Origin: TMP-24 sp041397305
GTDB taxonomy: Bacteria > Pseudomonadota > Alphaproteobacteria > Rhodobacterales > Rhodobacteraceae
Assembly (NCBI GenBank): GCA_041397305.1
Contig: JAWKWX010000009.1
Span: forward strand, 1-64,000
Direction: 5' to 3'
Length of the DNA stretch: 64,000 bases
Shown: piece by piece, positions 41,144 to 49,469 of the stretch
How positions within the stretch are numbered: position 1 is the stretch's first letter
Layout of the letters: every line of letters starts with the position of its first letter
Position numbers and translations under genes: made by a program
Notes under the pieces: model-generated
The model's input: the letters and a program-made list of their open reading frames with translations, nothing else
Database searches by the model: none
Told to the model about the DNA's origin: nothing

Positions 41144-42478
41144 ATGATGGCCCGTGCGATGAAAGTGGCGATTGTCGATGACGAGCAGGACATGCGCCAG
41201 TCGATCAGCCAGTGGCTGGCGCTGTCGGGGTTCGACACCGAAACCTTCCCGAGCGCGGAGGATGCGCTGAAATCCATCGGCGCCGATTATCCCGGTGTCG
41301 TTGTGTCTGACATCAAGATGCCCGGCATGGACGGAATGGCGTTTCTGAAAAAGCTGATGAGCGTCGACAGCGCGCTGCCGGTGATCATGATCACCGGCCA
41401 CGGCGATGTGCCGATGGCGGTCGAGGCGATGCGGGTAGGGGCGTTCGATTTCCTCGAAAAGCCCTTCAACCCCGACCGGATGACCGAACTGGCCAAGAAG
41501 GCCAGCCAGAACCGCCGCATGGCGCTCGACAACCGCGCGCTGCGCCGGGAACTGTCGGACGGCGCGACGATCATCAAGAAACTGATCGGCGCCTCCCCGG
41601 CGATGGAGCGGTTGCGCGAGGACATTCTCGATCTCGGCCAGGCGGACGGCCATGTGCTGATCGACGGCGAGACCGGCACCGGCAAGACGCTGGTGGCGCA
41701 TGCGCTGCATGCCGTCGGGCCGCGGGCGGGCCGCAAGTTCGTTGTTGTCAGCTGCGCGGCCTACGCCGAGGAGATGCTGGCGCAGCGCCTCTTCGGGCCG
41801 ATGATTGACGGCGGCACGCTGCCGCTGGTCGAGGAGGCGCGCGGCGGCACGCTGGTTCTGGAAGATATCGAGGCGCTGAGCCAGGCGCTTCAGGCGCGGC
41901 TTCTGACCTTCATCAACGAACAGGGCACACCGGCGGAAACCCGTATCGTCGCCATCTGCAACGATCACGAACAGGGCAGGGCGGCCGAGGAAGCGCTGCG
42001 CCCCGACCTCTATTTCCGCCTGTCCGCGCTCAAGATCGTCCTGCCGCCCCTGCGGGCCCGCGGCGAGGACATCCTCACCCTCTTCACCCGCATGACCGAA
42101 CAGTTCGCCGAGGAATATGGCTGCGACGCGCCGCAGGTGACCGCGCAGGAAGCGGCCCAGCTTCTGCAGGCGCCCTGGCCGGGCAATGTGCGCCAGCTGA
42201 TCAACGTGGCCGAGCGCGCCGTCCTGCAGAACCGCCGCGGCTCGGGCTCCATCGCCTCGCTTCTGATGAGCGACAATGAAGAGGCGGCAGCGACGGTGAC
42301 GACCGAGGGCAAGCCCCTGAAGGAATATGTCGAAAGCTTCGAGAAGATGCTGATCGACAATACGATGCGCCGCCACAAGGGGTCGATCGCGGCGGTGATG
42401 GACGAACTGTGCCTGCCGCGCCGGACGCTGAACGAGAAAATGGCCAAGTACGGGCTGCAAAGGCAGGATTATCTCTGA
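41144..42478 (+). CDS. dctD: DctD-like NtrC-family response regulator lacking the GAFTGA loop
   Basis: 444 residues from ATG 41144, directly after the dctB stop (ATG 41147 is an alternative). The receiver domain has acidic residues D12/D13 and phospho-acceptor D56. The AAA+ domain has Walker A GETGTGKT (175-182) and a Walker B region GGTLVLED (234-241). The C-terminal helix-turn-helix is near MRRHKGSIAAVMDELCLPRRTLNEKM. Between them, where sigma-54 activators carry GAFTGA, the sequence reads LFGPMIDGGTLPLVEEARGG: the loop is missing and the segment is short. It therefore should not activate sigma-54 polymerase in the normal way. Confidence 0.9.
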   Translation: MMARAMKVAIVDDEQDMRQSISQWLALSGFDTETFPSAEDALKSIGADYPGVVVSDIKMPGMDGMAFLKKLMSVDSALPVIMITGHGDVPMAVEAMRVGAFDFLEKPFNPDRMTELAKKASQNRRMALDNRALRRELSDGATIIKKLIGASPAMERLREDILDLGQADGHVLIDGETGTGKTLVAHALHAVGPRAGRKFVVVSCAAYAEEMLAQRLFGPMIDGGTLPLVEEARGGTLVLEDIEALSQALQARLLTFINEQGTPAETRIVAICNDHEQGRAAEEALRPDLYFRLSALKIVLPPLRARGEDILTLFTRMTEQFAEEYGCDAPQVTAQEAAQLLQAPWPGNVRQLINVAERAVLQNRRGSGSIASLLMSDNEEAAATVTTEGKPLKEYVESFEKMLIDNTMRRHKGSIAAVMDELCLPRRTLNEKMAKYGLQRQDYL

Positions 42479-42543
42479 TCCGCCGCAAGCCGGGTCCGGC
42501 CGCTCGGCGCGGGCTTCTGGCGGCCATGGTGCCAAAAAGCCCA

Positions 42544-42573
42544 TTGTCATTGCTGCCCCAAGACCGTTAATGT
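42544..42573 (+). promoter_or_regulatory. Candidate promoter of rne
   Basis: TTGTCA, an 18-bp spacer and TAATGT. It would give a leader of about 330 nt before the rne start. Confidence 0.5.
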
Positions 42574-42908
42574 CGGTTTCGTGACGGGTCGCGCTCATCA
42601 GGCGCGCCGTCCGGGAGTTTCGCCGCCGTGCGACCCAGGCCCATTTCCGGTCGGGAAACGTATGTGCGGCAGAAGGGCCGGAAGGCCCAAGGCATTGTCC
42701 GGGCTCCGGTCCGGGTAGAAGAACAGGGGGGTCTTGACCCTCCGGGAAATGAGAACCGCGATGCAACGCGCGCTGATCGGGCAGGATCTTGGGGGACGGC
42801 TGAACGCCGCCCCGGGCCTGTCCGCGCGCGCCATCGCCTTAGCAAAAACCGCCGATCGCCGTCCGGCCCCGCCTGGGGTGGGGCGGCCGTTGGCGTCTGG
42901 ATCATACA
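42574..42908 (+). promoter_or_regulatory. Long structured 5' leader of rne
   Basis: About 330 bases without a convincing gene. Local hairpins with well-known stable tetraloops are visible: GGGCC-GGAA-GGCCC (42675-42688, a GNRA loop) and a 7-bp stem with CUUG loop at 42726-42743. In E. coli the long rne leader lets RNase E cleave its own mRNA for feedback control, so a similar role is plausible here. There is no clear Shine-Dalgarno sequence before ATG 42909. Confidence 0.5.
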
Positions 42909-45593
42909 ATGGCAACGAAAATGCTCATCGATGCCACCCACGCGGAAGAGACCCGCGTCGTGGTGGTGGACGGCAACAAGGTCGAAGAATTTGATTTTGA
43001 GACCGTAAACAAGCGGCAACTGGCCGGAAACATCTATCTGGCGAAAGTCACACGGGTCGAACCTTCGCTGCAGGCGGCCTTCGTGGATTACGGCGGAAAC
43101 CGCCATGGCTTCCTCGCCTTCTCGGAAATCCATCCCGACTATTATCAGATCCCGGTCGCCGACCGGCAGGCACTCCTCGCCGAGGAAAAGGCCTATGCCG
43201 AGGCGATGGAGGCAGAGGAACACGGCCGCTCGCGCCGCCGCCAGCGGGGCGGGGCCAAGGCGCAGACTGCGGATGCGGGCGACCAGAAACGGTCGAGCGA
43301 CGATATTCCCGGCATGACGGTGATCGACCTCGGCGAGGATGAGGGCGACACCGACACCCACGCCCCGGACGAGGCCGCCGAGGCGCAGAACACTACCGAG
43401 CCCGCGAACGGCAACGGCGAGGAGCCCTATGTCGCGGCCGATCACGCCGCCGACAGCGACCCCGAGATTGAATCGGTCGCTGAAGAAGACGTGGCCGAGG
43501 AAATCCGCCAGCCGCGCAAACCGCGCCCCCGCCGCTACAAGATCCAGGAAGTGATCAAGGTCCGCCAGATCATGCTGGTGCAGGTCGTGAAGGAAGAGCG
43601 CGGCAACAAGGGTGCGGCGCTGACCACATACCTGAGCCTTGCGGGTCGCTATTGCGTCCTGATGCCCAACACCGCGCGCGGCGGCGGTATCAGCCGCAAG
43701 ATCACCAACGCGGCCGACCGCAAGAAGCTGAAGGACATCGCGGGCGATCTTGAGGTGCCCGATGGCGCCGGTCTCATCATCCGCACCGCCGGGTCCCAGC
43801 GGACCAAGGCCGAGATCAAGCGCGACTATGAATATCTCATGCGCCTTTGGGAGCAGGTCCGCGAGCTGACGCTGAAGTCGATCGCGCCCGCGCCGATCTA
43901 CGAGGAGGGCGACCTCATCAAGCGGACCATCCGCGACCTATACAACAAGGACATCGAAGAGGTCCTGGTCGAGGGTGACAAGGGCTATCGCGCGGCCAAG
44001 GACTTCATGAAGATGATCATGCCGTCCCACGCCAAGAACGTGAAGCTTTACACCGAACAGATGCCGCTTTTCGCGCGCTATCAGGTGGAAAGCTACCTCG
44101 GCGGCATGTTCAACCCGGTCGTGCAGCTGAAATCGGGCGGCTATATCGTGATCGGCGTCACCGAGGCGCTGGTTGCCATCGACGTGAACTCAGGGAGAGC
44201 CACCAAGGAAGGCTCGATCGAGGAAACCGCGCTCAAGACCAACCTTGAGGCCGCCGAGGAGATCGCCCGCCAGCTGCGCCTGCGCGACCTCGCCGGCCTC
44301 ATCGTCATCGACTTCATCGACATGGAGGAGCGCAAGAACAACGCCTCCGTCGAGAAGCGGCTGAAGGAGAAGCTGAAGACTGACCGCGCCCGCATCCAGG
44401 TGGGCCGCATCTCGGGCTTCGGACTTCTCGAAATGTCGCGCCAGCGCCTGCGGCCGGGAATGCTTGAATCGACGACGCAGCCGTGTGCCCATTGCCATGG
44501 GACGGGGATCATCCGGTCGGACGATTCGCTCGCGCTCTCGATCCTGCGCCAGATCGAGGAGGAAGGCACCCGCAAGCGCTCGCGCGAGGTTCTGGTCAAG
44601 GCGCCGGTTGCGGTCGCAAACTATCTGATGAACCAGAAGCGCGAGCATATCGCCCAGATCGAGATCCGCTATGGTCTGTCGGTCCGGATCGAGGCGGATC
44701 CGACGCTGGTCAGCCCCGACTTCAGTCTCGACAAGTTCAAGACCGCGACGCGGGTCGTGCCGGAAAACCTGTCGCAGGTCGTGTCGGTGAACACGACGGT
44801 CATGGACGAGCCGGAAGAGGAACCGGAGGTCGAAGAGGACGAAGATGAGGCCGTCGAGGCCGAGGCGTCGGGCGAGAGCCGGGGCGAGACACGCGGCGAG
44901 GCCCGGGCCGAAGCGCGCAGCGGCGACGGCGAGGGCGACCCCGGGCGCAAGAAGAAGCGCCGCCGGCGCCGTCGGCGTCGGGGTGGCCGCGATGGCGAGG
45001 CCGGGGCGCAGGGCGCCGAGGCGGGCGCCAGCGGCGACGATGCCGACGAGAGCGCTGGCGAGGAGGCTGACGGCAACGACGAGCAGTCTGCCGAGGCGGC
45101 GGAGGCCGCGCCTGCCAAGCCGAAACGGAGCCGCGGCCGTGGCGGACGCTCGCGCAAGGCCGAACAGCCTGCCGAAGCGGAGGTGGAGACGGTCGGGGCC
45201 GATGTGGCCGGTCCTGCAGAGCCGGTCATGACCGAGGCTGTGGCTGCGGCGGAGGCTACGACCGAAAAACCGAAGGCGCGCCGGACCCGGGCGAAGAAGG
45301 CCGACGTGGCGGTTGAGGCCGTTCCCGAGGTTCCGGCCGAGGCGGTTGCGGCACCTGCGGCAGAAGCTCCGGCACCGAAGGCCAAGCCGACGCGCTCGCG
45401 CGCCAGGAAGGCGGTCGTGGCCGAAGCGGCGCCTGCGGTTGAAATGGCCGTTGCAGCCCCCGCGCCGGTCCCGGAACCAAAGGTGGCGCTTGCAACGGCT
45501 GGGCTTCAGCCCGATCCGGTCGCGGCAGAAGCCGCTGCCGACAGTGGCGAGCCGAAGCAGAAGAAACGCGGCTGGTGGTCGCTCGGTCGCTGA
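42909..45593 (+). CDS. rne: Ribonuclease E
   Basis: 894 residues. The N-terminal S1/RNase H part opens TKMLIDATHAEETRVVVVDG. The S1 domain is split by an acidic, low-complexity insertion (about residues 95-205, many D/E), as in other alphaproteobacterial enzymes. The catalytic DNase-I-like region contains VAIDVNSGRATKEGSIEETA and IVIDFIDMEERKNNASVEKR. The zinc-link is CAHCHGTG. The C-terminal 250 residues are disordered, with a KKKRRRRRRRRGGRDG basic stretch and alanine/proline/lysine repeats that probably bind RNA and degradosome partners. It is the main endonuclease for mRNA turnover and rRNA processing. It ends at a strong bidirectional terminator. Confidence 0.96.
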   Translation: MATKMLIDATHAEETRVVVVDGNKVEEFDFETVNKRQLAGNIYLAKVTRVEPSLQAAFVDYGGNRHGFLAFSEIHPDYYQIPVADRQALLAEEKAYAEAMEAEEHGRSRRRQRGGAKAQTADAGDQKRSSDDIPGMTVIDLGEDEGDTDTHAPDEAAEAQNTTEPANGNGEEPYVAADHAADSDPEIESVAEEDVAEEIRQPRKPRPRRYKIQEVIKVRQIMLVQVVKEERGNKGAALTTYLSLAGRYCVLMPNTARGGGISRKITNAADRKKLKDIAGDLEVPDGAGLIIRTAGSQRTKAEIKRDYEYLMRLWEQVRELTLKSIAPAPIYEEGDLIKRTIRDLYNKDIEEVLVEGDKGYRAAKDFMKMIMPSHAKNVKLYTEQMPLFARYQVESYLGGMFNPVVQLKSGGYIVIGVTEALVAIDVNSGRATKEGSIEETALKTNLEAAEEIARQLRLRDLAGLIVIDFIDMEERKNNASVEKRLKEKLKTDRARIQVGRISGFGLLEMSRQRLRPGMLESTTQPCAHCHGTGIIRSDDSLALSILRQIEEEGTRKRSREVLVKAPVAVANYLMNQKREHIAQIEIRYGLSVRIEADPTLVSPDFSLDKFKTATRVVPENLSQVVSVNTTVMDEPEEEPEVEEDEDEAVEAEASGESRGETRGEARAEARSGDGEGDPGRKKKRRRRRRRRGGRDGEAGAQGAEAGASGDDADESAGEEADGNDEQSAEAAEAAPAKPKRSRGRGGRSRKAEQPAEAEVETVGADVAGPAEPVMTEAVAAAEATTEKPKARRTRAKKADVAVEAVPEVPAEAVAAPAAEAPAPKAKPTRSRARKAVVAEAAPAVEMAVAAPAPVPEPKVALATAGLQPDPVAAEAAADSGEPKQKKRGWWSLGR

Positions 45594-45611
45594 CGCGCCG
45601 TCAAACGAAAC

Positions 45612-45646
45612 AGCAAAACCCCGGCGCCCTGCGCCGGGGTTTTGCT
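45612..45646. terminator. Bidirectional terminator between rne and tusA
   Basis: A perfect 15-bp inverted repeat AGCAAAACCCCGGCG/CGCCGGGGTTTTGCT with CCCTG loop. The A-rich and T-rich stem ends suit both convergent genes. Confidence 0.93.
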
Positions 45647-45654
45647 ATTTGGTC

Positions 45655-45900
45655 TCAGCCTTCGGAAGACCAGGGGCCGCGTTCGATCAGATAGGTCTTC
45701 ACGCCCGCGCGGTCGGTCGCCTCGACCAGCCGGTGACCGGCGGTCATGCAGAAATGCGGCACATCCACCCAGGAGGCCGGATCGGTCGCGACCAGCCGCA
45801 GCACCTCGCCCGCCGCCATCGACCTGAGGCGCTTTTGCGCCTTGAGGACGGGCAGCGGGCACAGAAGCCCGGTCGCATCGATCATGGCATCAGGGGTCAT
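45655..45900 (-). CDS. tusA: TusA-like sulfurtransferase (SirA family)
   Basis: 81 residues. The hallmark is IDATGLLCPLPVLKAQKRL with the active cysteine C14 in the CPxP motif. It carries sulfur as a persulfide for tRNA thiolation or other sulfur transfer, including cofactor routes. It is convergent with rne and shares the terminator. Confidence 0.93.
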   Translation of the reverse strand: MTPDAMIDATGLLCPLPVLKAQKRLRSMAAGEVLRLVATDPASWVDVPHFCMTAGHRLVEATDRAGVKTYLIERGPWSSEG

Positions 45901-46003
45901 GCCCGCCCGTTAGGCGGCCTGCGGCGAAAAGTCCACGGGCTTGTGATCCGTTGCAAGCGAAAGGCGGCGTGACGGCGGGCGCGGGCTCGGCTATGGCAGG
46001 ATC

Positions 46004-46756
46004 ATGTTTGACACATCGATCATGGATGCGGGCTTCGGCCTCGGGGCGCTGATTGCACTGGCGGCGGGGATCCTTTCGTTCCTCAGCCCCTGCGTCCTGC
46101 CGGTCGTGCCGCCCTATCTCGCCTATATGGGCGGGATCAGCATGGGCGACCTGACCGGGGCGTCGGGGCGCAGGCGCTCGGTCGTGCTGCCTGCGCTTTT
46201 CTTCGTGCTCGGCCTGTCCACGGTCTTCCTTCTCATGGGGGCCGCTGCATCGGCCTTCGGCCGCGCCTTCCTGCAGTATCAGCCGATCCTCACCAAGGCG
46301 TCCGGCGTGGTGGTCATCCTCCTTGGCCTGCATTTCCTGCATGTGATCCGCATCCCCTTCCTCGACCGCGAGGCGCGGCTTGATGCGGGCGACCGGGGCG
46401 GGTCAGCCTTTGGCGCCTATGTGCTGGGTCTCGCCTTTGCCTTCGGCTGGACGCCCTGCATCGGTCCTCAGCTCAGTGCCATCCTGTCGCTCGCCGCCTC
46501 CGAGGCTTCGGTGGGGCGCGGTGCGACGCTGCTTGCCATCTATGCGATGGGTCTTGGCCTGCCGTTCCTTCTGGCCGCGCTCTTCATCGGCCGGGCGATG
46601 GATGCGATGGCGCGGCTGAAACGCCACATGGGGCTCATCGAAAGGGCGATGGGCGTGCTTCTGATCCTCGTCGGCCTCGCGCTTCTGACCGGCTCCCTCT
46701 CGCGCTTCTCCTACTGGCTGCTCGAGACCTTTCCTGGCCTCGCCACACTCGGCTGA
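46004..46756 (+). CDS. ccdA: Cytochrome c biogenesis / thiol-disulfide transporter CcdA
   Basis: 250 residues with six hydrophobic segments. The redox cysteines are C30 in SFLSPCVLPVVPPY and C152 in GWTPCIGPQLSA, the two conserved sites of CcdA/DsbD membrane domains. It carries reducing equivalents from cytosolic thioredoxin to the periplasm for cytochrome c maturation. ATG 46004 has AGGATC upstream; ATG 46022 is an alternative. Confidence 0.94.
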   Translation: MFDTSIMDAGFGLGALIALAAGILSFLSPCVLPVVPPYLAYMGGISMGDLTGASGRRRSVVLPALFFVLGLSTVFLLMGAAASAFGRAFLQYQPILTKASGVVVILLGLHFLHVIRIPFLDREARLDAGDRGGSAFGAYVLGLAFAFGWTPCIGPQLSAILSLAASEASVGRGATLLAIYAMGLGLPFLLAALFIGRAMDAMARLKRHMGLIERAMGVLLILVGLALLTGSLSRFSYWLLETFPGLATLG

Positions 46757-46773
46757 CGCCAGGCCTTCGGCCC

Positions 46774-46802
46774 TTGACTTCGCGGGCGCGCTCGCCGATA
46801 AG
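46774..46802 (+). promoter_or_regulatory. Promoter of rplU-rpmA
   Basis: TTGACT, a 17-bp spacer and GATAAG. It leaves a leader of about 140 nt before rplU, a possible site of ribosomal-protein feedback control. Confidence 0.7.
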
Positions 46803-46949
46803 CCCCCGGTCCGGGCAAGTCATCCGACTCGCCCGGCCATTTCTTTGCAATGACGCTTTCGAGAGAGGGCGCGCTGTCCGAGGCGGCGACAAGCCGACAA
46901 ACGCCGGAAACGGGGCCAAAGGGCGCGGAAACCGATGAAGGAAAGACCC

Positions 46950-47390
46950 ATGTTCGCGGTCCTCAAGACGGGCGGCAAGCAATACAAGGTTCAGGCGGGC
47001 GATGTGCTGCGCGTCGAACTGATTGCCGCAAACGCTGGCGACAAAGTCCAGTTCAACGAAATTCTGATGATCGGCGGCGACGCCCCCGTTCTCGGCTCGC
47101 CCCTCGTGAAGGGGGCCGCGGTCCAGGCCGAAGTCATCGACAATATCAAGGCCGACAAGGTCATCACCTACCACAAGCGCCGCCGGAAACATTCCTCGCA
47201 GCGGACCCGTGGCCACCGTCAGAAGCTGACGCTGGTGCGCGTGACCGAGATCCTCGCCAAGGGCGCGGACAAGTCGGATGTCGCCGTCGCGACCGGCACT
47301 GCGATCGCCCGCCGCGCCGCGCATAACAACGCCCCCGTCGCCACCGAGGCCCCCAAGGCCAAGCGCGCGACGAAAAAAGCCGACGCGTAA
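46950..47390 (+). CDS. rplU: 50S ribosomal protein L21
   Basis: 146 residues from ATG 46950 (MFAVLKTGGKQYKVQAGD); an ATG 15 bases earlier is not the family start. The RNA-binding region TYHKRRRKHSSQRTRGHRQ is typical. The C-terminus is extended by an alanine/lysine-rich tail of about 40 residues, common in alphaproteobacteria. It is co-transcribed with rpmA, 14 bp downstream. Confidence 0.97.
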   Translation: MFAVLKTGGKQYKVQAGDVLRVELIAANAGDKVQFNEILMIGGDAPVLGSPLVKGAAVQAEVIDNIKADKVITYHKRRRKHSSQRTRGHRQKLTLVRVTEILAKGADKSDVAVATGTAIARRAAHNNAPVATEAPKAKRATKKADA

Positions 47391-47404
47391 GAGGAGACTG
47401 ACCC

Positions 47405-47674
47405 ATGGCACACAAGAAAGCAGGCGGTTCCTCCCGTAACGGCCGCGATTCCGCGGGCCGTCGCCTCGGCGTGAAGCTCTACGGCGGCCAGTCGGCCATC
47501 CCGGGCAATATCATCGTGCGTCAGCGCGGCACCACCTGGTTCCCGGGCGAAGGCGTCGGCATGGGCCGTGACCACACGATCTTTGCCACGACCGAAGGCC
47601 AGGTGACCTTCAAGAAGGGCCTCAAGGGCCGCACCTTTATCTCGGTTCTCCCCAAGGCGGAGGCGGCCGAGTAA
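47405..47674 (+). CDS. rpmA: 50S ribosomal protein L27
   Basis: 89 residues opening AHKKAGGSSRNGRDSAGRRL, with VKLYGGQSAIPGNIIVRQRG following; both are diagnostic. The N-terminus reaches the peptidyl-transferase centre. It is last in the rplU-rpmA unit, ahead of a hairpin terminator. Confidence 0.98.
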   Translation: MAHKKAGGSSRNGRDSAGRRLGVKLYGGQSAIPGNIIVRQRGTTWFPGEGVGMGRDHTIFATTEGQVTFKKGLKGRTFISVLPKAEAAE

Positions 47675-47704
47675 GCCGACAAACCGAAAAGAACCAAAGG
47701 TTCA

Positions 47705-47736
47705 AAGGGGGATCGGCACAACAGCCGGTCCCCCTT
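47705..47736 (+). terminator. Terminator of rplU-rpmA
   Basis: A 13-bp stem AAGGGGGATCGGC/GCCGGTCCCCCTT with one G-T wobble and ACAACA loop. It has no long T-run. Confidence 0.8.
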
Positions 47737-48247
47737 CCAGCTTCCACGGACGGGGTCCCGGCGCGAGTGAAGCGAGAGGGACCGACATGACCAGGCACAT
47801 TTCCCTGCAGACCCGTATCACCGGCATCGAGTCGATGCGCGCCGCCCGTGGGTGCAGCTGGGTCTGTGCTTTCCCGCTCGAGCTTCGTCACCAATCCGCC
47901 TTCGAGGGAGAGATTGTTCGGGAACGCATGGCAATGCGTCCAGCGGCGGACACCCGCCACCTCTGGTCGGGCCTCTGGCGCGCGATCGCCGGGAGGGTCG
48001 GGCGACCGTCCTTGGCGCTTGCCCCCCAAGCGCAAGACTTTATTGAGCTTTCGGGCGCAGGCTGTCCGCCTGCCTCCAGAACGGTAGGGGCCGGACCGGC
48101 AGCGGACAGAGGGCATCTGTCATGCTCCTGACGAAATCCGTGACCAGACTGCACGACGCCCTTGCGCCCGCGCCCCGTGGCGCCCACCTTTATTCCACCG
48201 GGTCAATTCAGGCCCGGGAGGATCACGGTTTTCGGAGGAGTGAAGAC
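47737..48247 (+). other. 510-bp region without a recognised gene, with tandem hairpins
   Basis: A 114-residue reading frame starts at ATG 47787 after GAGAGGGACC, but it has no recognisable fold and its composition does not look selected. From 48011 the DNA holds consecutive hairpins: CTT-g-GCGCTTG/CAAGCGC-AAG around CCCCC (48011-48036), followed by ACTTTATT like a terminator, then GCAGGC-TGTCC-GCCTGC (48057-48073) and further GC-rich complementarity to about 48110. A small transcript or structured RNA is possible, or a decayed gene. I cannot assign it. Confidence 0.4.
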
Positions 48248-48787
48248 GTGAGACCTGAGACGATTGCCCTGCAACCCGTTATCGAAGCAGAGCGTTTTGA
48301 TCTTCGCCCGATCCGGGCCTCCGACGCGGGCCTCATCGCCCTTTATACGTCGGACAGGAGGCTCGCCGAAGGCACAAGGGCCATTCCCCACCCGCTGCCG
48401 CCCGGCGCCGCAGACGCTTTTGTCGCGCGCGCGCTGTCGGACAAGCGCGACGAGGATATCTGGGTGATGGATGGCTCGGCCCACGGCCAGGCCGAGGTGC
48501 TGGGCCTTGTCAGCCTGATGCGGATGGACCGCGACCAGTCCGAGATCGGCTTCTGGGTGGCGCCGGGCCTGTGGAACACCGGCTATGCCTCCGAGGCGGT
48601 CGGTGCCATGGTCGGCGCCAACCCCCATGCCTCGCGCGCATTGTTCGCCGAGGTCTTCCAGGACAATCCGGGGTCCGCCCGGGTCCTGGTGAATGCGGGC
48701 TTCGATTATCTCGGCGATGCCGAGGCCTGGTCGGTGGCGCGCAATACCAAGGTCCCGACCTGGACCTACATGAAGAAGATGGGATGA
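48248..48787 (+). CDS. GNAT-family N-acetyltransferase (RimJ/RimL type) 1
   Basis: 179 residues from a GTG at 48248 with a strong GGAGGAG; earlier in-frame starts run through non-coding DNA. The acetyl-CoA fold is visible: FDLRPIRASDAGLIALY, LGLVSLMRMDRDQSEIGFWVAP, LWNTGYASEAVGAMV in place of the pyrophosphate loop, and AEVFQDNPGSARVLVNAGF. It may acetylate a protein or small-molecule amine. It is paired with a second GNAT gene 8 bp downstream, so they act together or are duplicates. Confidence 0.85.
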   Translation: MRPETIALQPVIEAERFDLRPIRASDAGLIALYTSDRRLAEGTRAIPHPLPPGAADAFVARALSDKRDEDIWVMDGSAHGQAEVLGLVSLMRMDRDQSEIGFWVAPGLWNTGYASEAVGAMVGANPHASRALFAEVFQDNPGSARVLVNAGFDYLGDAEAWSVARNTKVPTWTYMKKMG

Positions 48788-48795
48788 GGTGACAG

Positions 48796-49311
48796 ATGCG
48801 CCGCCCCCTTCTTCAGACGGGGCGGCTTCTCCTCCGCCCCCTTCAGGCCTCGGACGAGGCTGCCCTTGTCGCAGGCCTCAATGACTGGGAGGTGGTGCGC
48901 TGGCTTGCCGTCGTGCCCTTTCCCTACGGCCCGGCTGACTTCCGCGCCTTCCTGCCGAAGGCCGAACCGGGCGACACCTGGGCCATCGAGGATGGCGACG
49001 GGTTCATCGGCATGATCGGCAACGGCGGCGAGCTTGGCTATTGGCTCGCGCGCCGCGCCTGGGGGCGGGGCTATGCTTCCGAGGCTGCCCGCGCCGTTGT
49101 TGCGGACCATTTTGCCGATCCCGAGGCGCCCGAGATCCATTCGGCCTATTACGAGGGCAATCAGCGCTCGGCCAATGTGCTGACGAAACTCGGCTTCCGC
49201 ACCACAGGCTACGAGCTGAAGCGCACCGTTGCCCGGCCGGACGAGGAAACGTTGTCGTGCCGCATGATCCTGACGCGGGCAGCTTGGGAGGCGAAAGGCC
49301 CTCTGCCCTGA
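48796..49311 (+). CDS. GNAT-family N-acetyltransferase (RimJ/RimL type) 2
   Basis: 171 residues. It opens LLQTGRLLLRPLQASDEAALVAGL. It has WAIEDGDGFIGMIGNGGELGYWLARRAWGRGYASEAA, where RRAWGRGYASEA is the acetyl-CoA loop, then YEGNQRSANVLTKLGFR. It is a canonical RimJ/L-type fold with unknown substrate. It starts 8 bp after the first GNAT gene, and a dispersed repeat follows. Confidence 0.9.
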   Translation: MRRPLLQTGRLLLRPLQASDEAALVAGLNDWEVVRWLAVVPFPYGPADFRAFLPKAEPGDTWAIEDGDGFIGMIGNGGELGYWLARRAWGRGYASEAARAVVADHFADPEAPEIHSAYYEGNQRSANVLTKLGFRTTGYELKRTVARPDEETLSCRMILTRAAWEAKGPLP

Positions 49312-49317
49312 CCCTTT

Positions 49318-49402
49318 CCTATTCATCTTGGCGCAAATACCTCGGAGGGGTCCGGGGAGGCAGAGCCTCCCCGGCGGATCGCCGCCGGAGGCGGCGAAAT
49401 TC
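49318..49402 (+). repeat. Dispersed intergenic hairpin repeat, copy 5
   Basis: ATTCATCTTGGCGCAAATACC, then a 10-bp stem CCGGGGAGGC/GCCTCCCCGG with AGA loop (49352-49374), followed by a second hairpin GCCGCC-GGA-GGCGGC. It is the longest version together with copy 2. Confidence 0.88.
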
Positions 49403-49469
49403 CTCCGCCCTTGATCCCCGGCCCCGAAGCCTCTATCGCCTGACCGACCCTGTCCGAAAGCCGTGACCC

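Noticed and set aside
41144..42478. Treating the DctD-like protein as a normal sigma-54 activator
   Set aside because: The GAFTGA loop is absent, so the default functional statement for the family does not apply.
44800..45560. Alanine/proline-rich repetitive coding DNA as a separate repeat element or gene
   Set aside because: It is the disordered C-terminal region of RNase E, in frame with the catalytic part.
47787..48131. A 114-residue protein gene after rpmA
   Set aside because: There is an acceptable ribosome binding site but no recognisable fold, and hairpins occupy its 3' half; kept only as part of an unexplained region.
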